Positions 22,353-42,000 are shown, numbered from the stretch's first letter. The stretch: 64,000 nt of DNA from Ridgeia piscesae (GCA_025642075.2 JAODUO010000042.1:860001-924000), one strand, 5' to 3'. Program-made: numbers and translations. The notes: a model not told the origin generated them from the sequence alone.

Positions 22353-25300
22353 CCAGATGAATCACTACCAAAAATGCATTTTTGTGTGATATCCATTAGT
22401 TGGGTTTATCGACGCTCACAGTGGTGGTTTCGACCCCAACTAGGTCTCACCTTAGTAACGCGAAATGTAATATTCATATGAAGGGAAGTTCGCGAGTGTC
22501 CATGCACACCCTATAAAAAGCCAAGGACGAGCATGATACCTAATGAAAACAAGTTGCATTAAAATTTATCATTTGAAAATAATTTAACCGGTGTATTAGC
22601 AACGTTATTGCACTGCGCTGACAGACACACATTTTATTGCAATGCCACATATGATTTCAAAACCTCCAATACGTACAAATAAATACATAAATGCGGACAT
22701 TCGTGTAAATTAATAACTTCGCGGATCTATAAATTCATTCATTGTCGAGAACTCGCCATTCTTGAAAGCAAGAAAATATTTTCATTATATAATTTGAATG
22801 TTTTAACTTGTACAATGGTCACGCATGGCCTGACAGCGACTGCACTGAACAATTGTTGCAGAAGTAATACTGTTATGCAACTAGGACGTTAGAGTAACTG
22901 CGGCAACCATCCATCACATATTTTATAAATCAATCGATCCAGTCAACAGTTTAATTGCAACTGAAAAACTATCCTCCGGTGTACTAAGAACGTACACATT
23001 CAAGTCTGCTTATTTGTATGCTACCTGTGAGCGTTCAAGCAGAACGTTTCTTTTACTACAATCTATGTCTAAACAATAACACCCGTAACCGTAATAAATT
23101 ATATCTGTACTGTCAACAAGCATTTAAATGTTGACTACTTGCAATGCCAACAGACAGATGCATGAATATGTGAGAATTGTAGAAGTTTGATCTCACTACA
23201 CAGTGGGAGAGAATGTACGCTTGAGCCCTAATCAGAGGGTAACTACCCCTAACCTCCTTACCAACTGGTCATGATATCAGGCGATTCGTTCGCATGAATA
23301 CCAGGTAATTGTCGCGCGCGCACGTGATTTCGCAGAAGATCATTCGGACATCAGCGCCAGTGCAGTGGAGTGTGTCTATCGCCAGCCGATACACGAATGT
23401 CATCGAGTGCGTCACACGCTACCCACGCCGAGACCCTGGGAGACCATTCCCTGACGACTAGACGGTCCGTGTCACTCTGGTGTGGCAATAAACCGTGCAT
23501 GGTTGGGATGTTGTGTCTTATAAGAACTATTTTTGTTTCTTTCATGTGTACATGAGCTGAATCGCTGCTGTTGTAATAAGAATGCAATGTGATTACTTAC
23601 TAGAACAAAACTAACCCAATGAGGAGGACCACGCAAGTGGGCCACTTGTTCCGATTTACCCACTATGGTACGATCGATGGCATCCAGTTGTCTTGAATGA
23701 AGTAATCCGCGTGTGTCAGGCCGGTGTCATTCACTAGCTTGGACCATATCCCCCAATGAAACACACGTGAAGGCGTCACCGGCTTGTCTGGGAAGAATCC
23801 GTCGATTTGCCGAGATGGCGTCACCCGTGTGTTTTGGAACACGTTCTCTGTAATACGTCTTGGGGAGGGTCAGTTCTTTTGTCTAGGAATACACAATGCG
23901 CTTATTCCTGTGGTGTGTTGAACAACGGCTATCGGTGGGCCATTCACGTCGTGTCATCATTAGTTAGCTTGTCAATGACGATGCATTAATGGTCTACATA
24001 CATAATATAGTATATGGGAACTGTTTGGGTGAATTTTGAGGAGCCGGAAACACAGCGAAATATAGATGGACAGGAGGAGGTTGGAGGAGACGGCAGCGCA
24101 AGGATATTGAGGCGGGAAAGAAAAAGAAAACAACAGAAATCGAGGAGCCGTATCGAAGCTAGCCTTGCACGGGAAGTCAGGGAATAGAGGAAAACAATAA
24201 CAAATATGTACTGCCATAAATTCGAAGAGGTGACTTTGTGTAACTGTGGATTATTTACACAGCAGTAGACGATCATTGCAATAACAGTTGTGGCACTTCG
24301 AAAATATGAAAACTATTATCTGTATAGCTACGGTAAACTCCAAGAAGTGACTTTGTGTATTCACACACAAGTGTCTTTGTGGCAGACTGAGACTATGGGT
24401 TGTTCGAGGTACCCCTCCTGCGATTGCACCACGCGTAGCGGTCCTAACATCCGGAGCAGAGACTGGGGAGAGGAGACCTACGTGGGCGAGTTACTCCAAG
24501 GTTGTCACGTGAGTAGGACGTGCTCCATAGAATCGTCTGCCAACATTGCAAAGCTGAAGAAGTCGCCTGTGAGTAGATGGTATCTGCACTGGATTCGTCG
24601 GTTGTGACCAGATCACAGTACGTCGATACCTCGTTTGTCGAAACGTACGTGCGCATTTTGAGTCTTGTTATATAAACGTGAATATTTGCACGTACGAATA
24701 AATAGGTCAATGTGTCGCCAGATGTTTTGGCCGATAAGAGTATAGAGCAATCGAGGTCCATGCACTGTGCCAGTCGGTCAGTTGACCACATGCCACTAGG
24801 CATGGGTCAGTCGGTCATTTGATAACAGTTCGCCATGCATGAGAAGTGTGACATTACGTACTCTGTCCGTTTTGGATACTTCGAGTGCTGTGACTTACAC
24901 TGGTTTTTGTTCTCCAGAATTCAATTCTCGACGTCTTTTGTAGAATAAGTTGGATTGAGATCTGATTTGTATATTATACGTGTTGTTTGGTTAATCTTTC
25001 ACGTCGCTCTCCTGTTCATATGATAAATGTCATATAAATATGTAGACCCGCCTCTATGCATGCACGAATGTATTAATAAGCCGCTTACGATGTTTCTTAG
25101 CAATTAATTAGAGAAAATAATTAGTGAGTATTGATAATGTATATGCGTGTGTATTCTTCACTGTCGACGACACCAGAACTAACACACATGAAGAGACCGC
25201 TGCTTGCAGAACTGTAGACGGCTAGTGTCAATCCAAACTCACATGCAGACAACATGTAAGTGTAACAGTCCAGTAACTAATGGCATACTGGCCCCAAAGG

Positions 25301-25357
25301 TACTAGTACAACACTGTCTTGTACCCGTGCTGTACGCTGGCCAGTTATAGCCTACTG
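22353..25357. other. Spacer, no gene recognised
   Basis: Unique sequence with a few 60-120 codon frames on both strands, for example + at 24290-24607 and - at 24444-24803. None shows a recognised domain, and they overlap each other. I cannot support a gene here. Confidence 0.5.
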
Positions 25358-27009
25358 TGTTGGTCGGTGTTTGCGTCATACGGGAACAGTAATGGCCCAA
25401 TGTGGTGTAGTGTGTTTGTTCAGTGTTTGGCCTGTACTGGCCTGTACAAGTGTACAGGTCCATACAGCCACAACTACATTTCTTAGGTAGGTGGCGCTGT
25501 ACATTGCACTTTTACATGTCTCGTAAAAACATCGAAAAGAACAGTCTTCTTTAAAAAAGACGTTAGAAACAAATGCTTTGCTATCAACGTGTCCTCCTGT
25601 ATTTTTTCTTTCCACCGTTTTTATATAATTTACTCTAATGTGCCTATCCATCTGTAGCCGCACAGTAAAACCACTCCGTATTGGACATCAACGGGACTAC
25701 GCAATACGTCCGTTATGGCCAGGTCACCGCTATTGACAGGTTGAGGACAATGCAAAGAACTTGTCATCCGGGACTTTCAAAACTATCCATTGTTGACAAC
25801 TTCCGTCCTTTTGGAGAATGAGTTTCGGAAGGCAGGCGTCTCGATTTGTATATCTACATTTGTATTATATACATTAATGGTGTGTCTTACATGCAATATC
25901 AATGTGTATATTCTCAATGTGCACTTTTAAAATGTTGATCTTATATGATACATACATTGTGTAATTTTCACACTTATAACCGGTTTATTTACTATGTTTA
26001 ACATGTATACACCCCAGAATCGACTTCATAGAGATAGTTGGTGTTGAAATAAAACTGATTGATAAAGTGATACATTTCGTCTCTTCTTCGCCTTCCTTTT
26101 TGCAGCCAACATGCGTTGATGATGTAGTTGGAAAGGGTGTACAGGGGAGTAGGCAGACAAGGAAAGAAGGCGGAAAGGGAGGGGAATGGGGAGAGGTATG
26201 TGGTTATTACAGTTACACAATTTGAAAAAAAGTTCAGTTAGTTTTGAGAGACATAATAAGCCTGTGGTGACGTGATCGACGGTGGTGGAATGTGTAGAAC
26301 ATTTAGAGTTGGGCTAGTATCTCCCCCTTATCTAAACTTACTAAAGCGCAGTTTTGCCCTAGTGAGCGACAACCAGTCTATAATAATCCAGACTGACCCA
26401 GTGACCAACTGGTCGACAGTCCTAGTGGTGGACCGCCCCAGTTCCCCGCTTCACGCTTGAGCAATTCGTAATCTCGCGATCGCCAAGACCCACTGACACA
26501 GTGCAACCGGACGGCCGCCTAAAGCAACGACAACACGACTTATACACAGATAACAACTAATAGTTATACGAACTCTTGCAGATTGCTGTCATGTATATCC
26601 CCGAATGTATCTGAGTACAGTAACGACAAAATATCCACATACCCGCCGACAAACAAAAAACTAAACATCCCGTTCCACCAACTGACCCACCTCACGATTC
26701 CACGCTTGACTTAATCGTAATCTTATCAGTTGAACTAACCCGGTGACCGACAGACCCGCTTTTCGGGACAATGTATTTATGTAAGGGTTTAACGACTTTA
26801 CACGCGTGTGACGCATCACGATTAAGCACGAGTGAACACACAGTTGCAACACTTACTAAACTCATTTCGAATGTCCAGGTAACATGGTGTGGTAGCCAGT
26901 AACTCTTTTCTCAACAGTTCCGTTATGATCAGTGAAACAAGTTATCGGCGCGATGGATTAGTCGCTAAATAGACCAAGGTATACATAGCCACCCTCCTTA
27001 TTAGTTACA

Positions 27010-27450
27010 GCTACTCCCCCACTCTATCCCCCAGTCTCCCCTCCACTCTTTCCCCCACCCTCTCCCCCACACTCTCACCCAGTCTCTCCCCCAGTCTTTC
27101 CTCCACTCTCTCCCCCCACTTTCCCCCAGTCTCTCCCCCACTCTCTCCCCCACTCTCTCACCCACTCTCTCCCCAGGCTCTCCCCCATTCGCTGCCCACC
27201 CTCTCCCCCACTCTCTCTCCCCCAGTCTCTCACCCAGTCTATCACCCAGTCTTTCCCCCACTCTCTCACACACCCTCTCCCCCACTCTCTCCCCAGTCTC
27301 TACACACTCTCTCCCCCAGTCTTTCCCCCCACACACACTCTCTCTCTCTCTCTCTCTGCTCACTCTTCCCCTCCTGCTCGCCCTCTCTCTCTCTCTTCCG
27401 TTTCTATTCTTCGCATCCATCACTCGGTGGCTCTTTCCTCTCCTTCCCTA
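27010..27450. repeat. CTCTCCCCCAGT-type CT-rich array, left copy
   Basis: Irregular CACTCTCTCCCCCAGT units, about 15-20 bp. The counterpart in the right copy is longer (33450-34080). Confidence 0.85.
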
Positions 27451-27847
27451 CCCTCTCTACCTGCCACCCACCACACCACCCTTTCCTTCTCTTTCTTCCC
27501 ACCCTTGCTCACTCCTCCCCACCAATTCTCCATCACCCATTCCGACCCCTTTCTCTTTCTGTCACTCCGCAGCCTTGCATTCAATGGTTTAGTTATCTCC
27601 CTTCTCGTCTTTATATAATTGCAGGTTTTCTTTCGTCGGCGTTTATCGACACCCGTCCACCAGTGGTCCATCGGTTGCCTCGCGACTTCTGCGAGCGCTT
27701 GACGAATCCAGAAATTCTCGACCAAACTTGATTTGTCTTGCGGTGTCTACTTCATGCAATAGATAACACGTCTATGGACGAACAAACCAAAAACGACTAC
27801 TATCAACTCAGAACGGCCGACCTTTTAATTAATTAACATTCATCGCC

Positions 27848-30510
<2,663 letters not shown>

Positions 30511-30762
30511 TCCCTCCCTGGTTTTCCTATTCCAGCAGATTATGCTGCTTTAACACGTTTTTGCTGTCCCCGCAATATACAGGATCACCCCGTCTCGCCT
30601 TCCTTCGTCCCATTCAGACTCCCTCGTGAGGTTGTCCTCTACAATGTCCCACCCCCTCTGTCTTCACGTCCCGTCCCTAGCCTGTCTCCCGTTGTATTTG
30701 TCTCACTATCACTAGCACCACACATGTCTGTATGTATGACTATGCTGTGTAGTTTAGCACGA

Positions 30763-31068
30763 AGGGGGGTGTACCGTGCACCCCCCCCGGGAATATACTT
30801 TTTTTTCTTTTTAGTGTCACTAGATTGGACAAAATACGTAGAAACGATTTGCCAAGGACACACGTAGTTAATTCAGGAATGGTCTCGTAATGATCTGAAC
30901 CCTGAACACATGGGACTTTATTTGTGCAGTTGTGAGCAATAGATTTTTCAATAATGGCGACAATAATTTGCATAAAAATGATACGTGGGATATTTGGCTG
31001 ACTTGTTAACACAGCAAACCGTTTTCTTTTTTATCTATTCCCGAGGGGTGCACGGTACCCCCCCCCTC
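30763..31068. mobile_element. 306 bp inverted-repeat element (MITE-like)
   Basis: The left end carries GGGGGGTGTACCGTGCACCC then CCGGGAATA. The right end carries TATTCCCGAGGGGTGCACGG then TACCCCCC, its reverse complement with few mismatches (about 30 bp). Each end is itself a near-palindrome. The element lies in the part of the left duplicate that the right duplicate lacks, consistent with later insertion. Confidence 0.7.
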
Positions 31069-31164
31069 GCCACTCCTTCCGACTAGACTACAGTGTAGTG
31101 TGGAAACTGTGGTGTCTACTTCTTCATGTGCATTCGGCTACATTTAACGTTTAGGCCTATCCAA

Positions 31165-31271
31165 CTACGCGCACGCGCACACACACGCACACACACACAC
31201 ACGCGCACGCACGCACGCACGCACGCACACACACACGAACGCACGCACGCACGCACACACACCCGCACGCA

Positions 31272-31322
<51 letters not shown>

Positions 31323-31329
31323 ACGCACA

Positions 31330-31381
<52 letters not shown>

Positions 31382-31385
31382 CACT
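31165..31385. repeat. (AC)n/(ACGC)n microsatellite
   Basis: Alternating ACAC and ACGC blocks over about 220 bp. Confidence 0.95.
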
Positions 31386-33449
31386 CACTGTACATTCAAT
31401 GAAATTTTATCAGGACAAAACATGATTGTATATGAGAGCATAAATGTGATGATTGTAAAATTCAAGTAAGAGCGAGAGAGACATGGAAAAAGACAGACAG
31501 ACAGACAGACCGAGCCCGCAAAGCACTACACTTATTGTGTTGACTTAAGATGATTGTGTTGTAATTATAACATTTTTATGTTGACATAAATCATTTGAAC
31601 AATGTTCACGTTTACGTGAAATTAAATAGCTTATACATTGTGTGCGCACATTACCCTGTATTATCAGGACATTACTTAATAGCTTTCTTTTATAAGAAAA
31701 CAATTTAATTTCCCCTCAGTTAAGTATAATGAGAAATGTCCGTATATATTCTAAGTCTACATAAAACATTAAACATTAAACTTGCAGAGATGTCGAACGA
31801 CATAACGTGTTTCAACAAGCCAAGGGTTACTGTTGGTCGGTGTTTGCGTCATACGGGAACAGTAATGACCCAATGTGGTGTAGTGTGTTTGTTCAGTGTT
31901 TGGCCTGTACTGGCCTGTACAAGTGTTCAGGTCCATACAGCCACAACTACATTTCTTAGGTAGGTGGCGCTGTACATTGCACTTTTACATGTCTCGTAAA
32001 AACATCGAAAAGAACAGTCTTCTTTAAAAAAGACGTTAGAAACAAATGCTTTGCTATCAACGTGTCCTCCTGTATTTTTTCTTTCCACCGTTTTTATATA
32101 ATTTACTCTAATGTGCCTATCCATCTGTAGCCGCACAGTAAAACCACTCCGTATTGGACATCACCGGAACTACGCAATACGTCCGTTATGGCCAGGTCAC
32201 CGCTATTGACAGGTTGAGGACAATGCAACGAACCTGTCATCCGGGACTTTCAAAACTATCCATTGTTGACAACTTCCGTCCTTTTGGAGAATGAGTTTCG
32301 GAAGGCAGGCGTCTCGATTTGTATATCTACATTTGTATTATATACATTAATGGTGTGTCTTACATGCAATATCAATGTGTATATTCTCAATGTGCACTTT
32401 TAAAATGTTGATCTTATATGGTACATACATTGTGTAATTTTCACACTTATAACCGGTTTATTTACTATGTTTAACATGTATACACCCCAGAATCGACTTC
32501 ATAGAGATAGTTGGTGTTGAAATAAAACTGATTGATAAAGTGATACATTTCGTCTCTTCTTCGCCTTCCTTTTTGCAGCCAACATGCGTTGATGATGTAG
32601 TTGGAAAGGGTGTACAGGGGAGTAGGCAGACAAGGAAAGAAGGCGGAAAGGGAGGGGAATGGGGAGAGGTATGTGGTTATTACAGTTACACAATTTGAAA
32701 AAAGTTCAGGGACATTCCCGCCATACTATTTTCTGTTAGTTTTGAGAGACATAATAAGCCTGTGGTGACGTGATCGACGGTGGTGGAATGTGTAGAACAT
32801 TTAGAGTTGGGCTAGTATCTCCCCCTTAGCTAAAATTACTAAAGCGCAGTTTTGCCCTAGTGAGCGACAGCCAGTCTATAATAATCCAGACTGACCCAGT
32901 GACCAACTGGTCGACAGTCCTAGTGGTGGACCGCCCCAGTTCCCCGCTTCACGCTTGAGCAATTCGTAATCTCGCGATCGCCAAGACCCACTGACACAGT
33001 GCAACCGGACGGCCGCCTAAAGCAACGACAACACGACTTATACACAGATAACAACTAATAGTTATACGAACTCCTGCAGATTGCTGTCATGTATATCCCC
33101 GAATGTATCTGAATGCAGTAACGACAAAATATCCACATACCCGCCGACAAACAAAAAACTAAACATCCCGTTCCACCAACTGACCCACCTCACGATTCCA
33201 CGCTTGACTTAATCGTAATCTTATCAGTTGAACTAACCCGGTGACCGACAGACCCGCTTTTCGGGACAATGTATTTATGTAAGGGTTTAACGACTTTACA
33301 CGCGTGTGACGCATCACGATTAAGCACGAGTGAACACACAGCTGCAACACTTACTAAACTCATTTCGAATGTCCAGGTAACATGGCGCGATGGATTAGTC
33401 GCTACATAGACCAAGGTAAACATAGCCACCCTTCTTATTAGTTACAGCT

Positions 33450-34033
33450 ACTCCCCACCCTCTCCCCCACTCTCTTCACAGTCTCTCCCCACTCTCTCCC
33501 CCACCCTTTCCCCCAGTGTCTCACCCAGTCTCTCCGCCACTCTCTCCCCAGTCTCTCCGCCACTCTCTCTCCCCAGTCTCTCCGCCACTCTCTCCCCAGT
33601 CTCTCCGCCACTCTCTCCCCCAGTCTCTCCGCCACTCTCTCCCCAGTCTCTCCGCCACTCTCCCCCCCAGTCTCTCCGCCTCCCCAGTCTCTCCCCACTT
33701 CTCCCTCTCTCCCCATCTCCTCCCCCACTCTCTCCCCAGTCTCTCCCCCACTCTCCCCCCAGTCTCTCACCCAGTCTCTCATCCAGTCTCTCACCCACTC
33801 TCTCCCCCAGTCTCTCCACCACTCTCTCACCCAGTCTCTCACTCAGTCTCTCACCCAGTCTCTCACCCAGTCTCTCCCCCAGTCCCTCGTCCAGTCTCTC
33901 ACCCAGTCTCTCACCTAGTCTCTCCCCCACTCTCTCCCCCAGTCTCTCCCCCTAGTATCTCCACCAGTCTCACCCCAGTCTCTCAACTACTCTCTCCTCA
34001 GTCTCTACACACTCTCTCCCCCAGTCATTCCTC

Positions 34034-34080
<47 letters not shown>
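33450..34080. repeat. CTCTCCCCAGT-type CT-rich array, right copy
   Basis: Units of AGTCTCTCCGCCACTCTCTC and CAGTCTCTCACC. Longer than its counterpart in the left duplicate. Confidence 0.85.
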
Positions 34081-34081
<1 letters not shown>

Positions 34082-34127
34082 ACTCTTCGCATCCATCACC
34101 CGGTGGCTCTTTCCTCTCCTTCCTTAG

Positions 34128-35819
<1,692 letters not shown>

Positions 35820-36509
35820 TAACGTTTAGGCCTGTCCAACTACCTGGTGACTGCGGGTGTAAACGAAAGTATACAGTAAGCAAGCACACACCTCAACACT
35901 TCGCCGACCACAAGCTCGCGGCACACGCACACATACATACACACACACTTACGCGCGCAAAGCACTACACCTATTGCGTTGACTTAAGATGATTGTGTTG
36001 AAATGATAACATTTCTATGTTAACATAAATCATTTGAACAATGGTCACCTGTACGTGAAAGTAAATAGCTTATACTTTATGTTCGCACATTACCCCGTAT
36101 TATCATGACATTAATTCATAACTTTCCTTTATAAGAAAACAATTTTATTTCCCCTCAACTAAGTATAATGACTAATTTCGTTGTGTATATTCTAAGTCTA
36201 CATAAAAACATTAAATATTAAACTTTCAGAGATGTCGTACGACATAACGTGTTTCAACAAGCCAAGGGTTACTGGCGGAGTGACCACTGACTGGGTCTGA
36301 CCCTGTAGAGTTTCACACTCCATTCACTCGTAATCTGATCAGCATCAAGACCCAGTAACAGAATCCATATATTTCGCATGGCGGCCTCTCTACCAAACAG
36401 TAATTTTATTGTGTTGTGTTCATTTCAGCAGTAGCATTGTGTATGGATGAACGACCCAAAAACGGCAATTATCAAATCCAAACGGTCGACTTTTAATTAA
36501 TTCATAGCC

Positions 36510-37290
36510 CTCTCTATCTCCCCTCCGTCCCCATCTCTCTCCTCTCTCCCTCTCTCCCTCTCTCCCTCTCTCCCTCTCTCCCTCTCTCCCTCTCTCCCTC
36601 TCTCCCTCCCTCTCCCCTCCCTCTCCTCTCCTCTCCCTCTCCCTCTCCCTCTCCCTCTCCCTCTCCTCCCCTCTCCCTCTCCCTCTCCCTCTCCCTCTCC
36701 TCTCCTCTCCTCCCTCTCCCTCTCCCTCTCCTCTCCTCTCCTCTCCTCTCCCTCTCCGTCGTCCGTGCGTCCGTGCGTCCGTGCGTCCGTGCGTCCGTGC
36801 GTCCGTGCGTCCGTGCGTCCGTGCGTCCGTGCGTCCGTGCGTCCGTGCGTCCGTGCGTCCGTGCGTCCGTGCGTCCGTGCGTCCGTGCGTCGTGTCCGTC
36901 GTCCGTCGTCTCGTGCGTCCGTGCGTCCGTGCGTCCGTGCTGCGTCCGTGTGCGTCCGTGCGTCGTGCGTCCGTGCGTCCGTGCGTCCGTGCGTCCGTGC
37001 GTCCGTGCGTCCGTGCGTCCGTGCGTCCGTGCGTCCGTGCGTCGTCGTGCGTCCGTGGTCCGCGTCCGTGCGTCCGTGCGTCCGTCGCCGTGCTCCGTCG
37101 CCGTGCGTCCGTGCGTCCGTCGCCGTGCGTCCGTGCGTCCGTGCGTCCGTGCGTCCGTGCGTCCGTGCGTTCGTGCGTTAGCGCGTGCGTCCGTGCGCCG
37201 CGCGTCCCGGCCGCCCCCGCTCGCCCGCCCGCCCGCCGCCCGCCCGCCCGCCCGCCCGCCCTCCCGCCCGCACGCCCGCCCGCCCGCCAA
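36510..37290. repeat. (CTCCCT)n, (CCGTGCGT)n and (CCCG)n arrays
   Basis: About 240 bp CT-rich, about 430 bp of the 8 bp unit CCGTGCGT with small deletions, then about 90 bp of CCCGCCCG. Very GC-rich; predicted RP/V-rich frames are artefacts. Confidence 0.95.
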
Positions 37291-37498
37291 TGTCATTATT
37301 TCACAGCTCTGATGCCATGGTGCACAAAAAATAATTTCTACTTAACCAGTCCTACATGCATTGCTTCCAGGAATTTACCACACAAAAAACTGCACTATGG
37401 CGTAGGACTCCATTTGGTGGTATGTCCCCACCATTCGCACTAGTACTGTCCGCGAATACACATGCTCACATTATGACAGTCATGTATATGCGACTACA

Positions 37499-37925
37499 CG
37501 TTGTGTATTGACTAGAGATGATTGTGTTGTAATTAGCATTTCTAAGTTGATATAAATTAGTGTGTCATTTAAACAATGTACACGTGTACATGAAATTAAA
37601 TAATTTAGGCTCTGTGTTCGCACATTACCCCGTATTATCATTACATTAATTAATAATTTTCTTTTATAAGAAAACAATTAGTTTTTACCTAAGCTAAGTT
37701 TGATAAATGTTATGATATAACCCTACATTCTAAGTCTACACTAAACTTGCAGAGATGTCGTACGACAAAAAAATTTCAACAGGTGTCTAGAATATAGCCC
37801 AGGGGCGACTGACGGAGTGGCCACTGACTGGGTTTTGTTCTAGTTTGACCGCCTGACCCAGTAGAGAGTTTAATTTACCTTTCATTGATTCGCAATCTTA
37901 TCAGCATCAAGACCCAGTAACACAC
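37499..37925 (+). repeat. Third, diverged partial copy of the duplication's right end
   Basis: GATGATTGTGTTG, TATAAGAAAACAATT and GAGATGTCGTACGACA recur from 31545-31800 and 35985-36245. It continues with ACGGAGTGGCCACTGACTGG, matching sequence just right of the duplication at 36275. It is clearly older than the other two. Confidence 0.8.
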
Positions 37926-38011
37926 TAATAATTATATAATAATATTTACATAAAGAGGGCAGCGTACGCGAGGTTCAAATTTAGAGTAGTTGGTCACCGC
38001 ATTGCAACAAG

Positions 38012-38549
<538 letters not shown>

Positions 38550-38971
38550 GTATAATCTATGCTTTCGCAACTTAATGAATAAATACACCTAAAGACACAA
38601 TCTACACTACACTGTGTCTACAGGCCTATGATATAGTCCTATGCTATTAATTAAAATTTTAATGTACGATTTGTCAACCTCGTCTATTTAGCATGACATT
38701 GACAAACCAAGACCAGTAGCGCCCCATTGCGGAAGCTGAATAATCAAATGTATGGGCAGGAAGCAAATCGGGATAAAAATCGGTTACCAATACAATATTG
38801 GACATTTTTATCACAGTGTTAAAATCAATGCACACATTGTACCTTAATTTGCCAATACAAGACGTAAAATAGTCTCCTGATTTTGGCACGTAAATTTTGT
38901 AGTTTACTTACGGGAAGGACACGGGGTGATTGGCTGCAGTTAAGCTGGTGTCGAGAGTATTTACTTTCAAA
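38550..38971. other. PSMD8 upstream region
   Basis: AT-rich; contains the likely promoter and 5' UTR of PSMD8. No TATA box in a sensible position. The sequence around the start codon (CAAAATGGCGAGC) resembles a YY1-type motif joined to the initiator ATG, common in TATA-less housekeeping promoters. Confidence 0.45.
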
Positions 38972-39079
38972 ATGGCGAGCTTGAGAGATGCGGTGACTAT
39001 GTACCAAACATTAACCCAAGAATGGAATAAAAGGCCACCAAATCTTGACAGATGTGGAGAACATCTAGGAAAACTCAAA
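38972..39079 (+). CDS. PSMD8: PSMD8 exon 1
   Basis: 36 codons, [20 protein letters not shown] then [16 protein letters not shown]. Good start context (AAAATGG). Donor AAA|GTCTGT is weak at position +3 but the same GTCTGT is used by exon 7. Confidence 0.92.
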
Positions 39080-42000
39080 GTCTGTATCATGTTTGAAAGT
39101 TGATTTAAGTAACACAGAACTTGCCACTTTATTAATACGTTTTATTTTGCTGATTCATTGACATGTCATTCATTGTATTTGTGATGTTGCCAGACTCGGC
39201 ACACGCTCATTCAAACACAGTGACAGTTGCACTGACGCAGGATTATATTTTAGGTGAAGTAAATATTACAGAGAAGTTTATGCATATCATTGATCCATCC
39301 TATACGGCGTATATGCCAAAGAAAGCAAAAAAATCCACTCAGGATTGAGGAAACATGGTGTGAACTCATCAACCAAGTTTTCTTTTAACTTCTAATTCTA
39401 GTGATTAGACACTCAACACTAGTCTATACAATATAGTTGTTTACAGTTACAGCACTCGGGAGGGTTCTATCTAGGCCACACCCCTGCACCATAGCCTAGG
39501 CACTATATTTGTTACATTGTCCCAGCCATATTCCTTGAAAGCGCCCGAAGGGTGCGTAAATATAGCACTCACAGATTGATTCAACGCGCTGTTGCAGAAA
39601 GTAATCTTATATTAAAATATACAAACATATTTTTATACTTCAGAAATGTGTCCTGTGGCACTATTCTGCAAACACAAACAGTGGAATCTGCCACATACGA
39701 AGACCAGTAATAATTATTTAACCATGCACTGTGTTTCCCCTGCCATACAATGAGCGAGGTGGGCCACTTCGTTGTTTTTCTAAGCCGCCTCACTCAAAAT
39801 ATGCCAGAATTACCACCTCGTAGCTATTTCTTGCTATAAACATGTTTACATTGTGCTTCATTGTAGCTAGATGCATTTGTTTCCTCTCTAGCGAATAGGT
39901 TAAACACCCTTCAGAATGCACCATTTTAAAGTTTTTTTTAAATTGTTCTGGGTGATCATGCCCCAGGATCCACATAATGTCGCATCACGCCCTCGGTGCT
40001 CGCTCATCCCATCATACTGCCTTGCATAACTTTTTACTCAAGGGAAACACTGCATGCGGATGTTTTAGATGCCCGCTGTTAGGCCAAACTTATTCACTGT
40101 CTGTTAGCACCAACCAGGAAGCACCACGCTTGTGAACAACGTACCGAAAGTGTGACATGCATGCCAAACTAGATGGATAAACTAATCTATGTATTTTGAA
40201 AATGTTATTCTATAAATAATACACCAGTATCAAATCAAATTTTATTTTGTAACAACAAAATTACATTTTACTTAAGCAAACAACAAGAACAGTATTGTTA
40301 CGTGGTGGTTACATGGCACATTTTGTGCCGTCTTCCTGTAACCCCAAAACATAGCTTTATGTAGAGACCCGTCCACCTTCATTTGGACGGGTAAAACGAA
40401 TAAGGGCGGGTACACCTTTCGCCAACAGTGGTCACAGCAAATGGAAAACCTGCATAAGTAAATGTATTTGGATACTTGTGATTTCTTATCAGTCAAGTAG
40501 AAAATGTGTTGGTCTTCACTGCAAATGTTGCACAAAATCGATGCCATCAGGGAAACGAAAGTTACAATGAGTTGATTTGTAAATGTAGCATTTTGACAGT
40601 GACTGCTGTTGGGTCTGATTCAAAACTTCATCATCGTCATCGGTCAAGCAGGCTATATGTCATTCACTCACAGGGCTTTATGCAGGATCAAATTTTTGCC
40701 AGTCACAACTTTGGGTAAAAACCTAATGATACATGTCTACAATTTTGGAAGACCTTTTTTTTGCTATGCTATCTTATTTTTTATATGCAATAACACAACA
40801 ACAATAATATAATAATGTCTTATTTAATGACATTTTTCAATTATTACAACCATGCCTAATACAAAAACAAGTTACATTATGTCGCAGTGTAAGTAACAAA
40901 ATTACGTAAATTATGCTGTCATTATATACAGTACTCTCAAGCAATGTTACATGTCTACATAAATCTTCAAAAACAACCTCATTGCCGTACTCTTCATAAC
41001 AAAATAATACATTCTGTAAAATCATCATAAACGAAGTACACCATTTTACCTTCGCAATTACTACAAAACATCAATAAAATAATAAGTCGATCGGCGGTGA
41101 AGGTGTTGCCGTAACAGTTTTGCCGTGAAAAACTTCGTTATTGTGGTTAGTTTGCGAACCTTCGGCTTCGGAGGTGGAGGCATCGCGTGGACGATAATAT
41201 GTAATGTTTATTCGTAGCCACGTGAGTCGCTAACGAGGCCTCGTTTTAAAGTTGATCATTCCCAGGACTCCAGGAGTCACTCAAGACATAAATGCCATAA
41301 AGTCGAAATGTTAATAATATACAGGCATATAACACTTGTATATTTTATTACGGATATAAATTCCCTCACGTATATGTAATTTATATGTATTTTTGACGCT
41401 TTGAAAAGTGCGCATAATCCGTATTATGAAGTTTGCGTTACTAGTTAATTCATGCCCATTATTATTGACGTGTGACACCCCAAAGGAATTAACCAATCAC
41501 GTATGCTATTTGCGAAATGGTTGTTGGGGCATTAATGCATTGCTTTGACCCCTCTAGCAGCAAATGAAACCACATGTACGACTGCCGCTGTGAGTAGGCG
41601 CCCTACACGCATGCGTAAAATGAGCTTCTTGCGCTGCGCTACTGGTACGCCTGCAGTGTACGGGTGAATAGTGTGGTGGTAGGCATCTTTGAGCGCCGTG
41701 CTAGGAATTCACAGTACTGGAAATATTTGTTTCACGTTATATTCCAGTGATGACACTGTGACACCCGTCATATAAACTGCCAGGACAGGGCCTTATCACA
41801 CTGTGACGGGTTGTAACCCGTCCTCGAAAAATTTCCCCCGTCCATATTTGAAATTGTCCATCCAAATGACGGGTGGACGGGTCTCTAGATAAAGCTATGT
41901 TCACTCATTAAATAAAACATATCCAATATATAAAATTGTTAGAATCACAACATAATATTTGTTTACAATGATGTAAAGTTTTCAAATGAATTAATTTATT

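Noticed and set aside
24290..24803. Overlapping frames of 105 (+) and 119 (-) codons
   Set aside because: Neither has a recognised domain, good start or consistent splice sites; I could not choose between them.
39163..39348. 61-codon + frame in PSMD8 intron 1
   Set aside because: Lies just after the exon 1 donor, no homology recognised and no acceptor that would keep PSMD8 in frame.
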